Below, one piece after another: positions 24,507 through 33,443 of a DNA stretch of 34,535 nucleotides. This stretch comes from an uncultured Porphyromonadaceae bacterium (lineage in GTDB: Bacteria; Bacteroidota; Bacteroidia; Bacteroidales; Muribaculaceae), in contig UQUV01000031.1 in assembly GCA_900544305.1 (NCBI GenBank), forward strand, positions 1 through 34,535, written 5' to 3'. Both the position numbers and the translations under genes were made by a program. Under the pieces are notes generated by a model that saw only the letters and a program-made list of their open reading frames with translations, was not told where the DNA came from and did not search any database. Within the stretch, counting starts at the first letter, position 1, and each line of letters opens with the position of its first letter.

Positions 24507-25430
24507 ATGAATAAAAAAGCATTAGTAGTACTTTTGGCTTGCCTCGTATTCTCGGTTGCCGGCGTTATGGCTCAAGGCCGTAAAGCTATTTGCATCAACG
24601 AAATAATGGTGCAGAATGACAGCAACTATGTGGACGACTATGGCAAACACCAGGCATGGATTGAGTTGTTCAACTCTTCGTTTGCTCCAATTGACATCGC
24701 CAGCATGTACTTGACAAACGATCCGAGCAACCCTACCATGTACCCAGTGCCTCGCATGGACGTTAACACGGAAATACACCCGCGCCAACACGTTGTATTC
24801 TGGGCAGACGGAGAGCCAAACAAAGGTACATTCCACGTCAATTTCGTATTGACTCCGGGTGTAGAAAACTGGATTGGTCTGTATGATGCAGACGGAAAAA
24901 CATTAATTGACGAAGTTGTTATTCCTGCAAATCTCGGGGACAACCAATCATATGCTCGTAAGTCAGATGGTGTCAAAGACGCCGACAACGATACAAATGC
25001 ATGGGAAATCCGTGATGGAAGCGACGCCAAGTACATTACGCCAAGCAGCAACAACGTTATCATCGACTCCAACGAGAAGATTGATATGTTTGCCGAGCAC
25101 GACAAGAGCGGCCTGGGCATGACAGTGCTTGCAATGGCAATCGTATTTGTTTCATTGATATTGTTGTATCTGTGTTTCCGCCTTATCGGCAAAATCAACG
25201 AAAAAAATGCCACACGCAAGAAACAAAAGGCTACCAGCAATATCACAACAGCTACAGTATCTGAAGGTGCCGATTCTGGAGAAGCTATTGCAGCTATTTG
25301 TATGGCTCTGCACGAGCATCTCAACATGCACGACCACGAAGACCTCGTTCTTACTATCAACAAAGTAAAGAGAGCTTACTCTCCATGGAGTTCTAAGATT
25401 TACTCTTTGCGCGAAACTCCGCACAAGTAA
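24507..25430 (+). CDS. OadG-like decarboxylase subunit with N-terminal lamin-tail domain
   Basis: Probable membrane-assembly (gamma/delta) subunit of the decarboxylase. Of 307 residues, 1-22 form a signal peptide (VMA before Gln). Residues about 27-178 resemble a lamin-tail (LTD) domain (KAICINEIMVQNDSNYVDDYG, then WIELFNSS, DIASMYLTND, LTPGVENWIGLYD), which is extracytoplasmic. One membrane helix lies at about 203-225, followed by a basic cytoplasmic region and a C-terminal helix-rich segment (AIAAICMALHEHL...YSPWSSKI). The membrane part and position match OadG proteins, which are usually only about 80-100 residues. It starts 14 nt after mmdA and 33 nt before the biotin carrier. The function of the external domain is unknown. 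Confidence 0.82.
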   Translation: MNKKALVVLLACLVFSVAGVMAQGRKAICINEIMVQNDSNYVDDYGKHQAWIELFNSSFAPIDIASMYLTNDPSNPTMYPVPRMDVNTEIHPRQHVVFWADGEPNKGTFHVNFVLTPGVENWIGLYDADGKTLIDEVVIPANLGDNQSYARKSDGVKDADNDTNAWEIRDGSDAKYITPSSNNVIIDSNEKIDMFAEHDKSGLGMTVLAMAIVFVSLILLYLCFRLIGKINEKNATRKKQKATSNITTATVSEGADSGEAIAAICMALHEHLNMHDHEDLVLTINKVKRAYSPWSSKIYSLRETPHK

Positions 25431-25463
25431 CAACCAAATCAATCAATTGAATTTCAAAAAAAA

Positions 25464-25892
25464 ATGAAAGACTATAAATACAAAATCAACGGTACGGTAT
25501 ACAAAGTAACTGTTGGTGACATTGAAAAAAATGGAGCTCAGATCATGGTGAACGGCACACCGTACAAAGTGGAATTTGAGGAACAGGTCGTTCCAGCCGT
25601 TTCTAAACCAAGACCAACTGCTGCTCCTCGCACAGAAACTGGTTCTAAAATCATTGCAAAGCCGACAGTTGCCAGTGGTGCAAGCAGCGTCAAAGCTCCG
25701 CTCCCAGGTGTTATTCTCGACATCAAGGTAAAAGTTGGCGACACTATCAAGAACGGCGACACTGTTGTTATCCTTGAAGCCATGAAGATGGAGAACAACA
25801 TCCACTCTGACAAAGACGGTGTTGTTAAATCTATCGAAGTCAACAAGGGCGACTCAGTTCTTGAAGGTGCAACTCTTTTAACAATCGAATAA
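25464..25892 (+). CDS. mmdC: Biotin carboxyl carrier subunit of methylmalonyl-CoA decarboxylase
   Basis: Carries the carboxyl group on biotin from MmdA to the membrane subunit MmdB. It has 142 residues: an N-terminal segment of about 40, a flexible Pro/Ala-rich linker (about 43-75) and a C-terminal biotinyl domain with EAMKMEN, in which Lys108 is the attachment site. KAPLPGVI before the domain and GDSVLEGATLLTIE at the end are standard. It lies between the LTD-OadG gene and mmdB (10 nt gap). A biotin ligase is needed but is not in the window. Confidence 0.95.
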   Translation: MKDYKYKINGTVYKVTVGDIEKNGAQIMVNGTPYKVEFEEQVVPAVSKPRPTAAPRTETGSKIIAKPTVASGASSVKAPLPGVILDIKVKVGDTIKNGDTVVILEAMKMENNIHSDKDGVVKSIEVNKGDSVLEGATLLTIE

Positions 25893-25902
25893 AATCTGAA
25901 TT

Positions 25903-27060
25903 ATGGAGTTAATTAATTTCTTAGGCCAAAACTTGATGGACTTCTGGAGCTATACGGGCTTTGCCAACGCAACACCCGGCCACTTGGTTATGCTCTGCGT
26001 AGGTCTATTCTTCATTTGGCTTGCTATTAAGCACGATTTCGAACCGCTCTTGCTCGTTCCGATCGGTTTCGGTATTTTGGTGGGCAATATTCCATTCAAA
26101 ATCGACGCCGGCCTTGAAGTCGGAATCTATGAAGAAGGTTCTGTATTGAATATTCTGTATAATGGTGTAAGTGCCGGATGGTATCCGCCTCTCATCTTCT
26201 TGGGTATCGGTGCAATGACTGACTTCTCAGCCCTGATTGCCAACCCGAAATTGATGCTTGTAGGTGCGGCTGCACAGTTCGGTATCTTCGGAGCATACAT
26301 TGTAGCTCTTTTGCTTGGATTTGCTCCTGACCAGGCCGGTGCCATTGCCATCATCGGTGGTGCTGACGGTCCGACAGCTATCTTCTTGTCATCAAAACTT
26401 GCACCAAACTTGATGGGAGCCATCGCCGTTTCGGCTTACTCTTACATGGCACTCGTACCGGTAATCCAACCGCCAATCATGAAGTTGCTCACAACAAAGA
26501 AAGAACGCCTTATCAAGATGAAACCGGCACGTGCCGTTTCTCAAAAAGAGAAAATCATGTTCCCGATTGTCGGTCTTCTGCTCACTTGCTTTGTTGTTCC
26601 TTCAGCTCTGCCATTGTTGGGTATGCTCTTCTTCGGTAACCTTCTGCGCGAAAGCGGTGTGACAACTCGTCTCGCCAAGACAGCAAGCAACGCATTGAAC
26701 GACATCATCGTAATGCTTTTGGGCCTTACGGTAGGTGCTTCAACTCAGGCTTCAGAATTCTTGACTTGGGAAACGCTGGGCATTTTTGCTCTTGGTTTCA
26801 TGGCATTCGTCATTGCATCTGCATCAGGTGTGATATTCGTCAAGATTTTCAACCTTATTCTTCCGAAATCAAAGAAAATCAACCCGCTTATCGGTAACGC
26901 CGGTGTATCGGCAGTTCCGATGTCTGCTCGTATTTCCAACAACATCGGTCTTCAATACGACCCGACCAACTACTTGCTCATGCATGCAATGGGTCCGAAC
27001 GTTGCCGGTGTTATCGGTTCAGCTGTAGCCGCAGGTGCTTTGCTCGGATTCTTGGGCTAA
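25903..27060 (+). CDS. mmdB: Na+-translocating decarboxylase beta subunit
   Basis: Integral membrane subunit that decarboxylates carboxybiotin and pumps Na+ out. The 385-residue, multi-helix protein has the family motifs GIGAMTDFSALIANP, IGGADGPTAIF (151-161, with the essential Asp155), SYSYMALVPVIQPPIMK and near the end AGVSAVPMSAR and NYLLMHAMGPNVAGVIGSAVAAG. Length fits OadB/MmdB. It is the last gene of the operon; a clear terminator follows. Together with mmdA, mmdC and the OadG-like gene it forms a complete sodium pump. Confidence 0.96.
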   Translation: MELINFLGQNLMDFWSYTGFANATPGHLVMLCVGLFFIWLAIKHDFEPLLLVPIGFGILVGNIPFKIDAGLEVGIYEEGSVLNILYNGVSAGWYPPLIFLGIGAMTDFSALIANPKLMLVGAAAQFGIFGAYIVALLLGFAPDQAGAIAIIGGADGPTAIFLSSKLAPNLMGAIAVSAYSYMALVPVIQPPIMKLLTTKKERLIKMKPARAVSQKEKIMFPIVGLLLTCFVVPSALPLLGMLFFGNLLRESGVTTRLAKTASNALNDIIVMLLGLTVGASTQASEFLTWETLGIFALGFMAFVIASASGVIFVKIFNLILPKSKKINPLIGNAGVSAVPMSARISNNIGLQYDPTNYLLMHAMGPNVAGVIGSAVAAGALLGFLG

Positions 27061-27088
27061 TTGATTTTTATCCCATCCACAATAACTT

Positions 27089-27121
27089 CAGGCCATTCTA
27101 TGAAGAATGGCCTGATTTTTT
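27089..27121 (+). terminator. Terminator of the mce-mmd operon
   Basis: CAGGCCATTC (27089-27098), a 6-nt loop and GAATGGCCTG (27105-27114) are followed by ATTTTTT. This is a strong rho-independent terminator 28 nt past the mmdB stop. Confidence 0.92.
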
Positions 27122-27175
27122 ATATCTATAGGTTCGTTTTGTAGCCAGTTTCTTAACTTTTAGAAAATAATTTCT

Positions 27176-27183
27176 TATTTTTG
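27176..27183 (+). promoter_or_regulatory. Candidate -7 element for glnS
   Basis: TATTTTTG matches TAnnTTTG, 37 nt before the ATG. No TTTG at the right -33 distance is seen. Confidence 0.45.
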
Positions 27184-27220
27184 CACTTTAATAATACAGA
27201 AAACAACAAAACAGAATACT

Positions 27221-28930
27221 ATGTCAGAAAACGAAAACAAAGAACTGGCAACTGAAAAAGAAAGCGGTTTGAATTTCGTAGAACAGCTGGTTGCCGAAGA
27301 CTTAAAGCAAGGTAAAAACGGAGGACGCCTTAATACGCGCTTCCCACCGGAACCTAACGGCTACCTGCACATTGGCCACGCTAAGGCTATCTGCATGGAC
27401 TTTGGTATCGCTGAAAAATTCGGCGGCACTTGCAACTTGCGTTTCGACGATACAAACCCTGTTAAAGAAGACGTGGAATACGTCGACTCCATCCGCGAAG
27501 ACATCAAATGGCTCGGATACGACTGGGCTGACCGCGAATACTATGCCTCCGACTATTTCCCACAGCTATTCGACTTGGCTGTACGAATGATTAAGGAAGG
27601 CAAAGCCTATGTTGACGAACAGACTTCAGAAGAAATAGCAGCACAGAAAGGAACTCCGACACAACCGGGTACAGAAAGTCCATATCGCAATCGTCCGATC
27701 GAGGAGAACCTTGATTTGTTTGAACGCATGAACAAAGGTGAATTCGAAGAAGGCAGCATGGTATTGCGTGCAAAAATCGATATGGCATCATCGAATATGC
27801 ATTTCCGCGATCCGATTATGTACCGTATCATCAAGCACCCGCACCACCGCACAGGCGATACATGGAAAGTATACCCGATGTATGACTTCGCTCACGGACA
27901 GTCTGACTATTTTGAAGGTGTCACTCACTCTATCTGTACACTCGAATTTGTACCTCACCGCCCTCTTTACGAATATTTCGTAAAAGAACTTGCCGACGAA
28001 TCCTACTGCCCGCGTCAGATTGAGTTCAACCGCCTGAACCTTACATACACGGTTTTGAGTAAGCGCAAACTTCTGCAATTAGTCAAAGAAGGTTTGGTTG
28101 ACGGCTGGGACGATCCTCGTATGCCGACCATTTCCGGTCTGCGCCGTCGTGGTTTCACTCCAGAGTCCATCAAGTCATTCATCAACCGTATCGGTTACAC
28201 AAAATATGAGGCTGTAAACGACATTTCACTTCTCGAATACAGCATCCGTGAAGACCTGAACAAGCGTGCAACACGTGTTTCTGCTGTCATTAATCCTGTA
28301 AAGGTTATTATTACCAACTATCCGGAAGGACAAGTAGAGAACATGGAAATGGAAAACAATCCGGAAGATCCGAATAGTGGAACTCACACTATTCCATTCA
28401 GCCGTGAACTTTATATTGAGCGCGACGACTTTATGGAAAATCCGCCGAAAAAATTCTTCCGTATGTCACCGGGTAATGAAGTACGTTTAAAATCGGCCTA
28501 CATTGTAAAGTGCACAGGATGCAAAAAAGATGCAGAAGGCAACATCGAAGAAATCTACTGCGAATACGATCCTGACACACGCAGCGGCCTGCCAGGCAGC
28601 ATGCGCAAAGTGAAAGGTACGCTTCATTGGGTTTCTGCCGACCATTGCGTAGAAGCAGAAGTACGCTTGTACGACCGCCTTTTCAGTGTTGAAAACGCAT
28701 CCGAAGTAAAAGACCGCGACTTCCACGAACTGCTGAATCCCGATTCATTGAAAGTTGTTACAAACGCCAAGATTGAGCCGTTCCTTGCTGAAAACGCAGA
28801 ACCGGGCAGAAACTTCCAATTCCAGAGAATCGGCTACTTTACCGCCGACAAGAAAGATTCCCGCCCAGACAAGCTCGTCTTCAACCGTACAATCACACTA
28901 AAAGACAGCTGGCAGAAAATCAACAAATAA
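27221..28930 (+). CDS. glnS: Glutaminyl-tRNA synthetase
   Basis: Class I synthetase charging tRNA-Gln directly with glutamine. The 569-residue enzyme has RFPPEPNGYLHIGHAKA (40-56, with HIGH at 50-53), LRFDDTNP (73-80), the KMSKS-equivalent VLSKRK (278-283), then the GlnRS anticodon-binding beta barrels with ELYIERDDF and a C-terminal NRTITLKDSW. The motif PNGYLHIGHAK together with the LSKRK loop and the beta-barrel C-terminus separates GlnRS from GluRS. It is a single gene with its own -7 element and a strong terminator behind it. Confidence 0.97.
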   Translation: MSENENKELATEKESGLNFVEQLVAEDLKQGKNGGRLNTRFPPEPNGYLHIGHAKAICMDFGIAEKFGGTCNLRFDDTNPVKEDVEYVDSIREDIKWLGYDWADREYYASDYFPQLFDLAVRMIKEGKAYVDEQTSEEIAAQKGTPTQPGTESPYRNRPIEENLDLFERMNKGEFEEGSMVLRAKIDMASSNMHFRDPIMYRIIKHPHHRTGDTWKVYPMYDFAHGQSDYFEGVTHSICTLEFVPHRPLYEYFVKELADESYCPRQIEFNRLNLTYTVLSKRKLLQLVKEGLVDGWDDPRMPTISGLRRRGFTPESIKSFINRIGYTKYEAVNDISLLEYSIREDLNKRATRVSAVINPVKVIITNYPEGQVENMEMENNPEDPNSGTHTIPFSRELYIERDDFMENPPKKFFRMSPGNEVRLKSAYIVKCTGCKKDAEGNIEEIYCEYDPDTRSGLPGSMRKVKGTLHWVSADHCVEAEVRLYDRLFSVENASEVKDRDFHELLNPDSLKVVTNAKIEPFLAENAEPGRNFQFQRIGYFTADKKDSRPDKLVFNRTITLKDSWQKINK

Positions 28931-28953
28931 AGAATATTGATATTACACCTAAT

Positions 28954-28991
28954 AAAAAATGCAAGAAGAAAAAATTCTTCTTGCATTTTTT
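28954..28991. terminator. Bidirectional terminator between glnS and the GH3 gene
   Basis: AAAAAATGCAAGAAGAA (28954-28970), a 4-nt A loop and TTCTTCTTGCATTTTTT (28975-28991) form a 17-bp perfect hairpin with A-tract and T-tract on both sides. It can stop transcription of glnS (plus) and of the beta-glucosidase gene (minus). Confidence 0.93.
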
Positions 28992-29013
28992 ATTTTTCAA
29001 ATAAGATTGGGGT

Positions 29014-31203
29014 TCAATCTTGAACCTCAATCTTATACTTTTCTCCGTTTACGATTAAATAATAGTCTCCCGATTCCAAGAATCTGCTACCATTACTGTC
29101 TACAAAACTGAAATCACGTTCCGTGTCAATTTCGAATTCATACACAGCACTCTTACCGGAAGGAATCATTTTCTTTTCAAAATGTTTAAGTTCCATCACC
29201 GGACGTGAAATTCTACAATATGGATCGGAAATAAACCACATGACAGTTTCAGCGCCATCAACATCTCCCGTATTTTTAACTGTTACGCTGGCTTTTAGTT
29301 TGCCACCCTTCTTAACTGAAGTTGCTGACAGAGAAACTTTACCATACTCGAAATTAGAATAGCTCAAGCCATGTCCAAATGAATACAAAGGCTCGCTTGT
29401 CATGTCCTTATACAAGCCATGATCCGGCAAACGTGCCGGTTTACGACGATTGTAGTAGATTGGAATCTGTCCTGTTGAATATGGGAATGTCACTGCCAAT
29501 TTTCCGGATGGATTAACTCGTCCCGATAAAGCTCCGGCAGCAGGACGCCCACCGGGAACGCCTGGTTGCCAAATTTCAAGAATAGCATCAGCCAATGGCT
29601 CAACCTTCGACAAATCCAATGGTCGTCCATTTGACAAAATGACAATTATTTTCTTACCCGTAGTCTTCAACTGCTTCAACAATTCGACTTGAACTTCCGG
29701 AACAGCTATTGTCGTACGTGATGTATTCTCACCACTCCAACTTCTTGGCTCTCCCAAACATGCTACAATGACATCCGATTTTTTAGCCACTTTAACTGCA
29801 TTGCTGAAATCAAGAGTGTCTTCAAAAGAGCAACCATTTGCATACAAAACATTCTTGACACCAAATTCAGCAGAAATAGCATCAAACAAAGTTGTCACAT
29901 CTGAACCACGTCCATGAGCCGACCAACTGCCGAGCAAATCATCCTGCGCTTTTGCTAACGGACCAACAAGAGCAATCTTAACGCCCGACTTTAAAGGCAG
30001 AACTTTGTCTTCATTCTTCAACAGCACCATAGTCTCTTCTGCCAATCGTTCTACCACAGTCATACTTTCCGGCAACATCAAACGCTTGGCCTCCGGCAGT
30101 TCTTTTGTATAAGGATTTTCAAAAAGGCCTAATTGGAACTTCACACGAAGAATTCGGCTAACAGCATCGTCAATTCTGCTCATCGGCACTTTACCTTCTT
30201 CAACAAGTTCTGCAAGATACTTAGCATATACACCATCGTTCATGTCCATTTCAACACCAGCCATAAAAGCCTTCTCAGCAGCTTCCTTTTCATCTTTAGC
30301 TACACCTTGAAGGACCAATTGTACGACAGAATCCCAATCAGAGACCACAAAACCCTGATGCCCCCAACGTTGTTTAAGAATTTCAGTCAGTGTGTAATGA
30401 TTGGCTGAAGCAGGCACCCCGCTTATGTCATTAAAAGCGCTCATAAGCGTAGCAGCTCCGGCTTTCACCCCCGCTTCATACGGCGGCAAATATGTATCCC
30501 ATAATGTTTGGGCTGATATTTCAGTATAAACATAATCACGACCTGCTTCTGACGCTCCATAACCGACAAAATGTTTCAAACAAGCAGCAATACTGTGTGG
30601 GTCAGACAAACTTTTCCCTTGATATCCCTTAACTGCAGCAACCGTATATACAGAAGTCGCATACGGGTCCTCTCCATATCCTTCCATGATTCTACCCCAA
30701 CGGCCGTCTCTTGCCACGTCAATCATCGGTGAAAATGTCCAATCCACACCAGACATACGTGATTCCTGCGCTGCAACGGCCGCTCCCTGTCTTACAAGCT
30801 CCGGATTCCAGGTACAAGCTTGAGCCAACGGCACAGCGAAAACTGTACGGAAGCCATGAATAACATCATATCCAAACAAGACTGGAATTCCTAAACGTGT
30901 CTCCTCAACCGCTTTTTTCTGCAAGCTGTTTCTTGTTTGAGCATCACTGTCAAAATAGATAACCGAACCGACTTCTGCCGGAACTTTCTCAACCGCCTCG
31001 CCGATATTGTTAGGATTATTGTTGGTTCCCAACGTGTATTGGGTCAACTGCATGATTTTCTCATCCAACGTCATTTTTGACAATAAATCCGCCACTCGCG
31101 TTTCAACCGGCAAGGCCTTGTTTTTGTAGTCAGATTCTGCATACGCAGCATTCTGAAGGCACAACAATGCCAAAGCACTGATAAAAAATTTTGTATGTTT
31201 CAT
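29014..31203 (-). CDS. bglX: Glycoside hydrolase family 3 beta-glucosidase (BglX-like)
   Basis: Secreted exo-acting beta-glycosidase removing terminal beta-linked glucose (or xylose) from oligosaccharides in the periplasm. The 729-residue protein, counted from ATG 31203, begins with a Sec signal (cleavage after AYA, residue 22). The GH3 barrel has WTFSPMIDVARDGRWGRIMEGYGEDP, CLKHFVGYG (208-216) and the nucleophile Asp289 in GFVVSDW. The alpha/beta sandwich domain carries the likely acid/base region GEPRSWSGE, and the C-terminal fibronectin-III-like domain follows SFGHGLSYSNFEY. The frame extends 7 codons further up, but ATG 31203 gives the better signal peptide. It has its own promoter at 31222-31252 and no SusC/D genes beside it, so it is not part of a visible PUL. 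The substrate is inferred from the family. Confidence 0.93.
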   Translation of the reverse strand: MKHTKFFISALALLCLQNAAYAESDYKNKALPVETRVADLLSKMTLDEKIMQLTQYTLGTNNNPNNIGEAVEKVPAEVGSVIYFDSDAQTRNSLQKKAVEETRLGIPVLFGYDVIHGFRTVFAVPLAQACTWNPELVRQGAAVAAQESRMSGVDWTFSPMIDVARDGRWGRIMEGYGEDPYATSVYTVAAVKGYQGKSLSDPHSIAACLKHFVGYGASEAGRDYVYTEISAQTLWDTYLPPYEAGVKAGAATLMSAFNDISGVPASANHYTLTEILKQRWGHQGFVVSDWDSVVQLVLQGVAKDEKEAAEKAFMAGVEMDMNDGVYAKYLAELVEEGKVPMSRIDDAVSRILRVKFQLGLFENPYTKELPEAKRLMLPESMTVVERLAEETMVLLKNEDKVLPLKSGVKIALVGPLAKAQDDLLGSWSAHGRGSDVTTLFDAISAEFGVKNVLYANGCSFEDTLDFSNAVKVAKKSDVIVACLGEPRSWSGENTSRTTIAVPEVQVELLKQLKTTGKKIIVILSNGRPLDLSKVEPLADAILEIWQPGVPGGRPAAGALSGRVNPSGKLAVTFPYSTGQIPIYYNRRKPARLPDHGLYKDMTSEPLYSFGHGLSYSNFEYGKVSLSATSVKKGGKLKASVTVKNTGDVDGAETVMWFISDPYCRISRPVMELKHFEKKMIPSGKSAVYEFEIDTERDFSFVDSNGSRFLESGDYYLIVNGEKYKIEVQD

Positions 31204-31221
31204 ATTCTTAGTTATTTCTTT

Positions 31222-31252
31222 CAAATTTACTTTTTTTTCAAGTTATAGCAAA
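31222..31252 (-). promoter_or_regulatory. Promoter of the GH3 beta-glucosidase gene
   Basis: On the minus strand TTTG (31252-31249), a 19-nt spacer and TAAATTTG (31229-31222) match the Bacteroidetes promoter. The start would be near 31216, giving a leader of roughly 12 nt. Confidence 0.7.
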
Positions 31253-31260
31253 ATTTGGAA

Positions 31261-31290
31261 TTGTTTTACTGACAAAAAACACTACTTTTG
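31261..31290 (+). promoter_or_regulatory. Promoter of the glycerate kinase gene
   Basis: TTG (31261-31263), a 19-nt spacer and TACTTTTG (31283-31290) lie directly before the ATG at 31296, so the transcript would be leaderless or nearly so. It is back-to-back with the GH3 promoter. Confidence 0.65.
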
Positions 31291-31295
31291 TAAAT

Positions 31296-32459
31296 ATGAA
31301 AGTAGTTATCGCTCCCGACAAATTCAAAGGCTCGCTGTCATCTCAGGAAGTTGCCAACGCCATAGAAGAAGGAATTTTACAGGCTATGCCCAACTGCAGC
31401 ATACAAAAATTATATGTTGCTGACGGCGGTGACGGAACAGCAGAAGCTCTAACAGCTTCTCTTCATGGAGAATGGATTGAAATTCCAACGATAAACCCAA
31501 TTGGACATCCCATTACAGGAAGATACGGAGTTATCAATCAAGACACAGCCATCATTGATGTGGCTACGGCATCCGGCATATCTCTTCTCAAGCCAAGTGA
31601 ATACGCCCCACTGACAGCAAACACAATAGGAACTGGAAAAATAATTGCCGATGCCTTGAAAAAAGGGATAAAAAAAATCATGATTGGTGTCGGAGGAAGT
31701 GCTACTACAGATGCAGGAACCGGTATACTTCACGAATTAGGTTACCGTTTTTTTGATGCACAAGGCAACGAAGTCCAACCAGGCGGCCTCGGTCTTGCTT
31801 CCATATCATATATTGATTCAAGCCAGCGTATTCCGGAAATTGACGGTTGCGAATTTACAATCCTATGCGATGTCGATGTTACTTTTCATGGGCCCAACGG
31901 TGCTGCATACCTGTTTGCTCGTCAAAAAGGAGCCGACAACAAAACAATTAAGTTGCTCGACAATGGATTAATGTCGTTTGCGAAAGTCCTTCAACGCCAA
32001 TATGGCAAACAGGTGAAAGATCAAAGCTATGCAGGTGCCGCCGGAAGTGTAGGCGGAGCTTTATGGGCCGTGCTGAACGCAAAACTGACATCAGGCATTT
32101 ATACCATTTTAAAAACAATCAAATTTGAACAAGCCATTAAAAATGCTGACTTGGTTGTCACCGGAGAAGGACGCATGGACAAGCTCACCCTTTTAGGCAA
32201 AGCGCCATATGGAGTCTGCGGTGAAGCGGCGTGGAACGGCGTACCGACAATTGCCTTCGTCGGCTCTTTAGACGATGCCGACCGCTTGAATGAATATGGT
32301 TTTTTATCAGTCTACTCTATCCAACCTGGGCCAATGACTCTAAATGAGGCGATGAATCCTCAATCAACGTATGAAAATCTGAGACGTACAAGCACTCAAG
32401 TTTTCAGAACCCTATTGATAAATCACAAGCAAACGGATTCGACTAAACGTTTTTTCTAA
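31296..32459 (+). CDS. Glycerate kinase (GlxK/GarK family)
   Basis: Phosphorylates D-glycerate to 2-phosphoglycerate (family reaction; some members make 3-phosphoglycerate). The 387-residue protein starts with the hallmark KVVIAPDKFKGSLSSQEVANAI, continues with VADGGDGTAEAL (about 43-54), IGVGGSATTDAGTGIL, LCDVDVTFHGPNGAA, PGGLGLASI and the C-terminal VVTGEGRMDKLTLLGKAPYGV with a Gly-rich loop. Length is normal for type II glycerate kinases. It is a single gene divergent from the GH3 beta-glucosidase; no tartronate or glycolate genes are nearby. Confidence 0.93.
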   Translation: MKVVIAPDKFKGSLSSQEVANAIEEGILQAMPNCSIQKLYVADGGDGTAEALTASLHGEWIEIPTINPIGHPITGRYGVINQDTAIIDVATASGISLLKPSEYAPLTANTIGTGKIIADALKKGIKKIMIGVGGSATTDAGTGILHELGYRFFDAQGNEVQPGGLGLASISYIDSSQRIPEIDGCEFTILCDVDVTFHGPNGAAYLFARQKGADNKTIKLLDNGLMSFAKVLQRQYGKQVKDQSYAGAAGSVGGALWAVLNAKLTSGIYTILKTIKFEQAIKNADLVVTGEGRMDKLTLLGKAPYGVCGEAAWNGVPTIAFVGSLDDADRLNEYGFLSVYSIQPGPMTLNEAMNPQSTYENLRRTSTQVFRTLLINHKQTDSTKRFF

Positions 32460-32480
32460 ATTTATTTAAAGAGACTGCGT

Positions 32481-32502
32481 TTTCCGGCAAATAATTTCCG
32501 GC
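32481..32502. repeat. Direct repeat TTTCCGGC x2 upstream of the phosphorylase gene
   Basis: TTTCCGGC occurs at 32481-32488 and 32495-32502, in the 89-base gap before the nucleoside phosphorylase. A near-consensus -7 element, TATCTTTA (32519-32526), follows. The repeat could be an operator but may be chance. Confidence 0.3.
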
Positions 32503-32548
32503 TTTCCATAAAAATATTTATCTTTACAATAAACCTAAAAGAACAACT

Positions 32549-33421
32549 ATGGAAAGAAAAATAGCAGAATCCGAATTGATTATCAACTCAGATGGCTCTG
32601 TGTTTCATTTACACATCAAACCGGAAATGTTGGCCGACAATGTTATCCTTGTCGGAGATCCGGCGAGAGTGAATCTTGTCGCTTCATTTTTTGACAAGAT
32701 TACACATGAGGTTTCAAGCCGTGAATTCCACACTATCTGTGGAGAATACAAAGGCAAACCTATCATGTGTGTTTCACATGGTATTGGAGCAGATAATATT
32801 GATATTGTCATTAACGAACTTGACGCGTTGGCAAATATCGATTTCAACACACGTACAGTCAACAAAAATTTCCGTCAGCTTACACTGATTCGAATTGGGA
32901 CATCAGGAAGCGTACAAGAGGACATTCCTGTCGGTTCAATGGTTATTTCTCAAAAAGCATTGGGAATTGACGGTGCATTCCATTTTTATAAAGATTCGGA
33001 AAAATACCGCGATATTGAACTGGAGAACGAATTTATCAAGCAAACCAATTGGAAGGAAATATGGAATCATCCCTACATTGTTGATGCCGACGAAGAACTC
33101 GTTAACCGCCTAAAAACTGATGAAATGTTTTTGGGAATGACTGTCACAGCAAACGGATTCTATGGTCCACAAGGAAGAGAACTCCGTCTTTCAATTTCAG
33201 ATCCGAATTTCAAACAAGCTCTCAATCATTTCAAATACAACAATTTCCGCGTAACAAATTTTGAAATGGAAAGTGCTATGCTACAAGGTTTGGCAAAACT
33301 GATGGGCCACAAAGCGATTACTATTTGTTCAATCATTGCCGGCAGAATGTCCAGTTCAGCCAACACGAACTACAAAGGCTCTATTGAAGACTTGATTGAA
33401 ACAGTATTAAACAGACTATAA
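32549..33421 (+). CDS. Nucleoside phosphorylase (uridine phosphorylase-like)
   Basis: PNP/UDP-family enzyme cleaving nucleosides with phosphate to base and ribose 1-phosphate, for nucleoside salvage. The 290-residue protein has VILVGDPARV (32-41, phosphate site), VSHGIGADNIDIVINEL (75-91), the conserved RIGTSGSVQEDIPVGSMV (115-132), and NFEMESAMLQGLA, where the Met-Glu pair contacts the ribose. Uridine-type specificity is likely but not certain, because the base-binding residues cannot be assigned safely. It is followed after 22 nt by a small unknown gene, probably on the same transcript. Confidence 0.88.
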   Translation: MERKIAESELIINSDGSVFHLHIKPEMLADNVILVGDPARVNLVASFFDKITHEVSSREFHTICGEYKGKPIMCVSHGIGADNIDIVINELDALANIDFNTRTVNKNFRQLTLIRIGTSGSVQEDIPVGSMVISQKALGIDGAFHFYKDSEKYRDIELENEFIKQTNWKEIWNHPYIVDADEELVNRLKTDEMFLGMTVTANGFYGPQGRELRLSISDPNFKQALNHFKYNNFRVTNFEMESAMLQGLAKLMGHKAITICSIIAGRMSSSANTNYKGSIEDLIETVLNRL

Positions 33422-33443
33422 ACTTTTCAAAATATTTTTCATT

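Noticed and set aside
24638..25363. Open frame of 241 codons on the minus strand opposite the LTD-OadG gene
   Set aside because: Fully contained in an operon gene with signal peptide and membrane helix; the antisense translation is low-complexity and without a start context.
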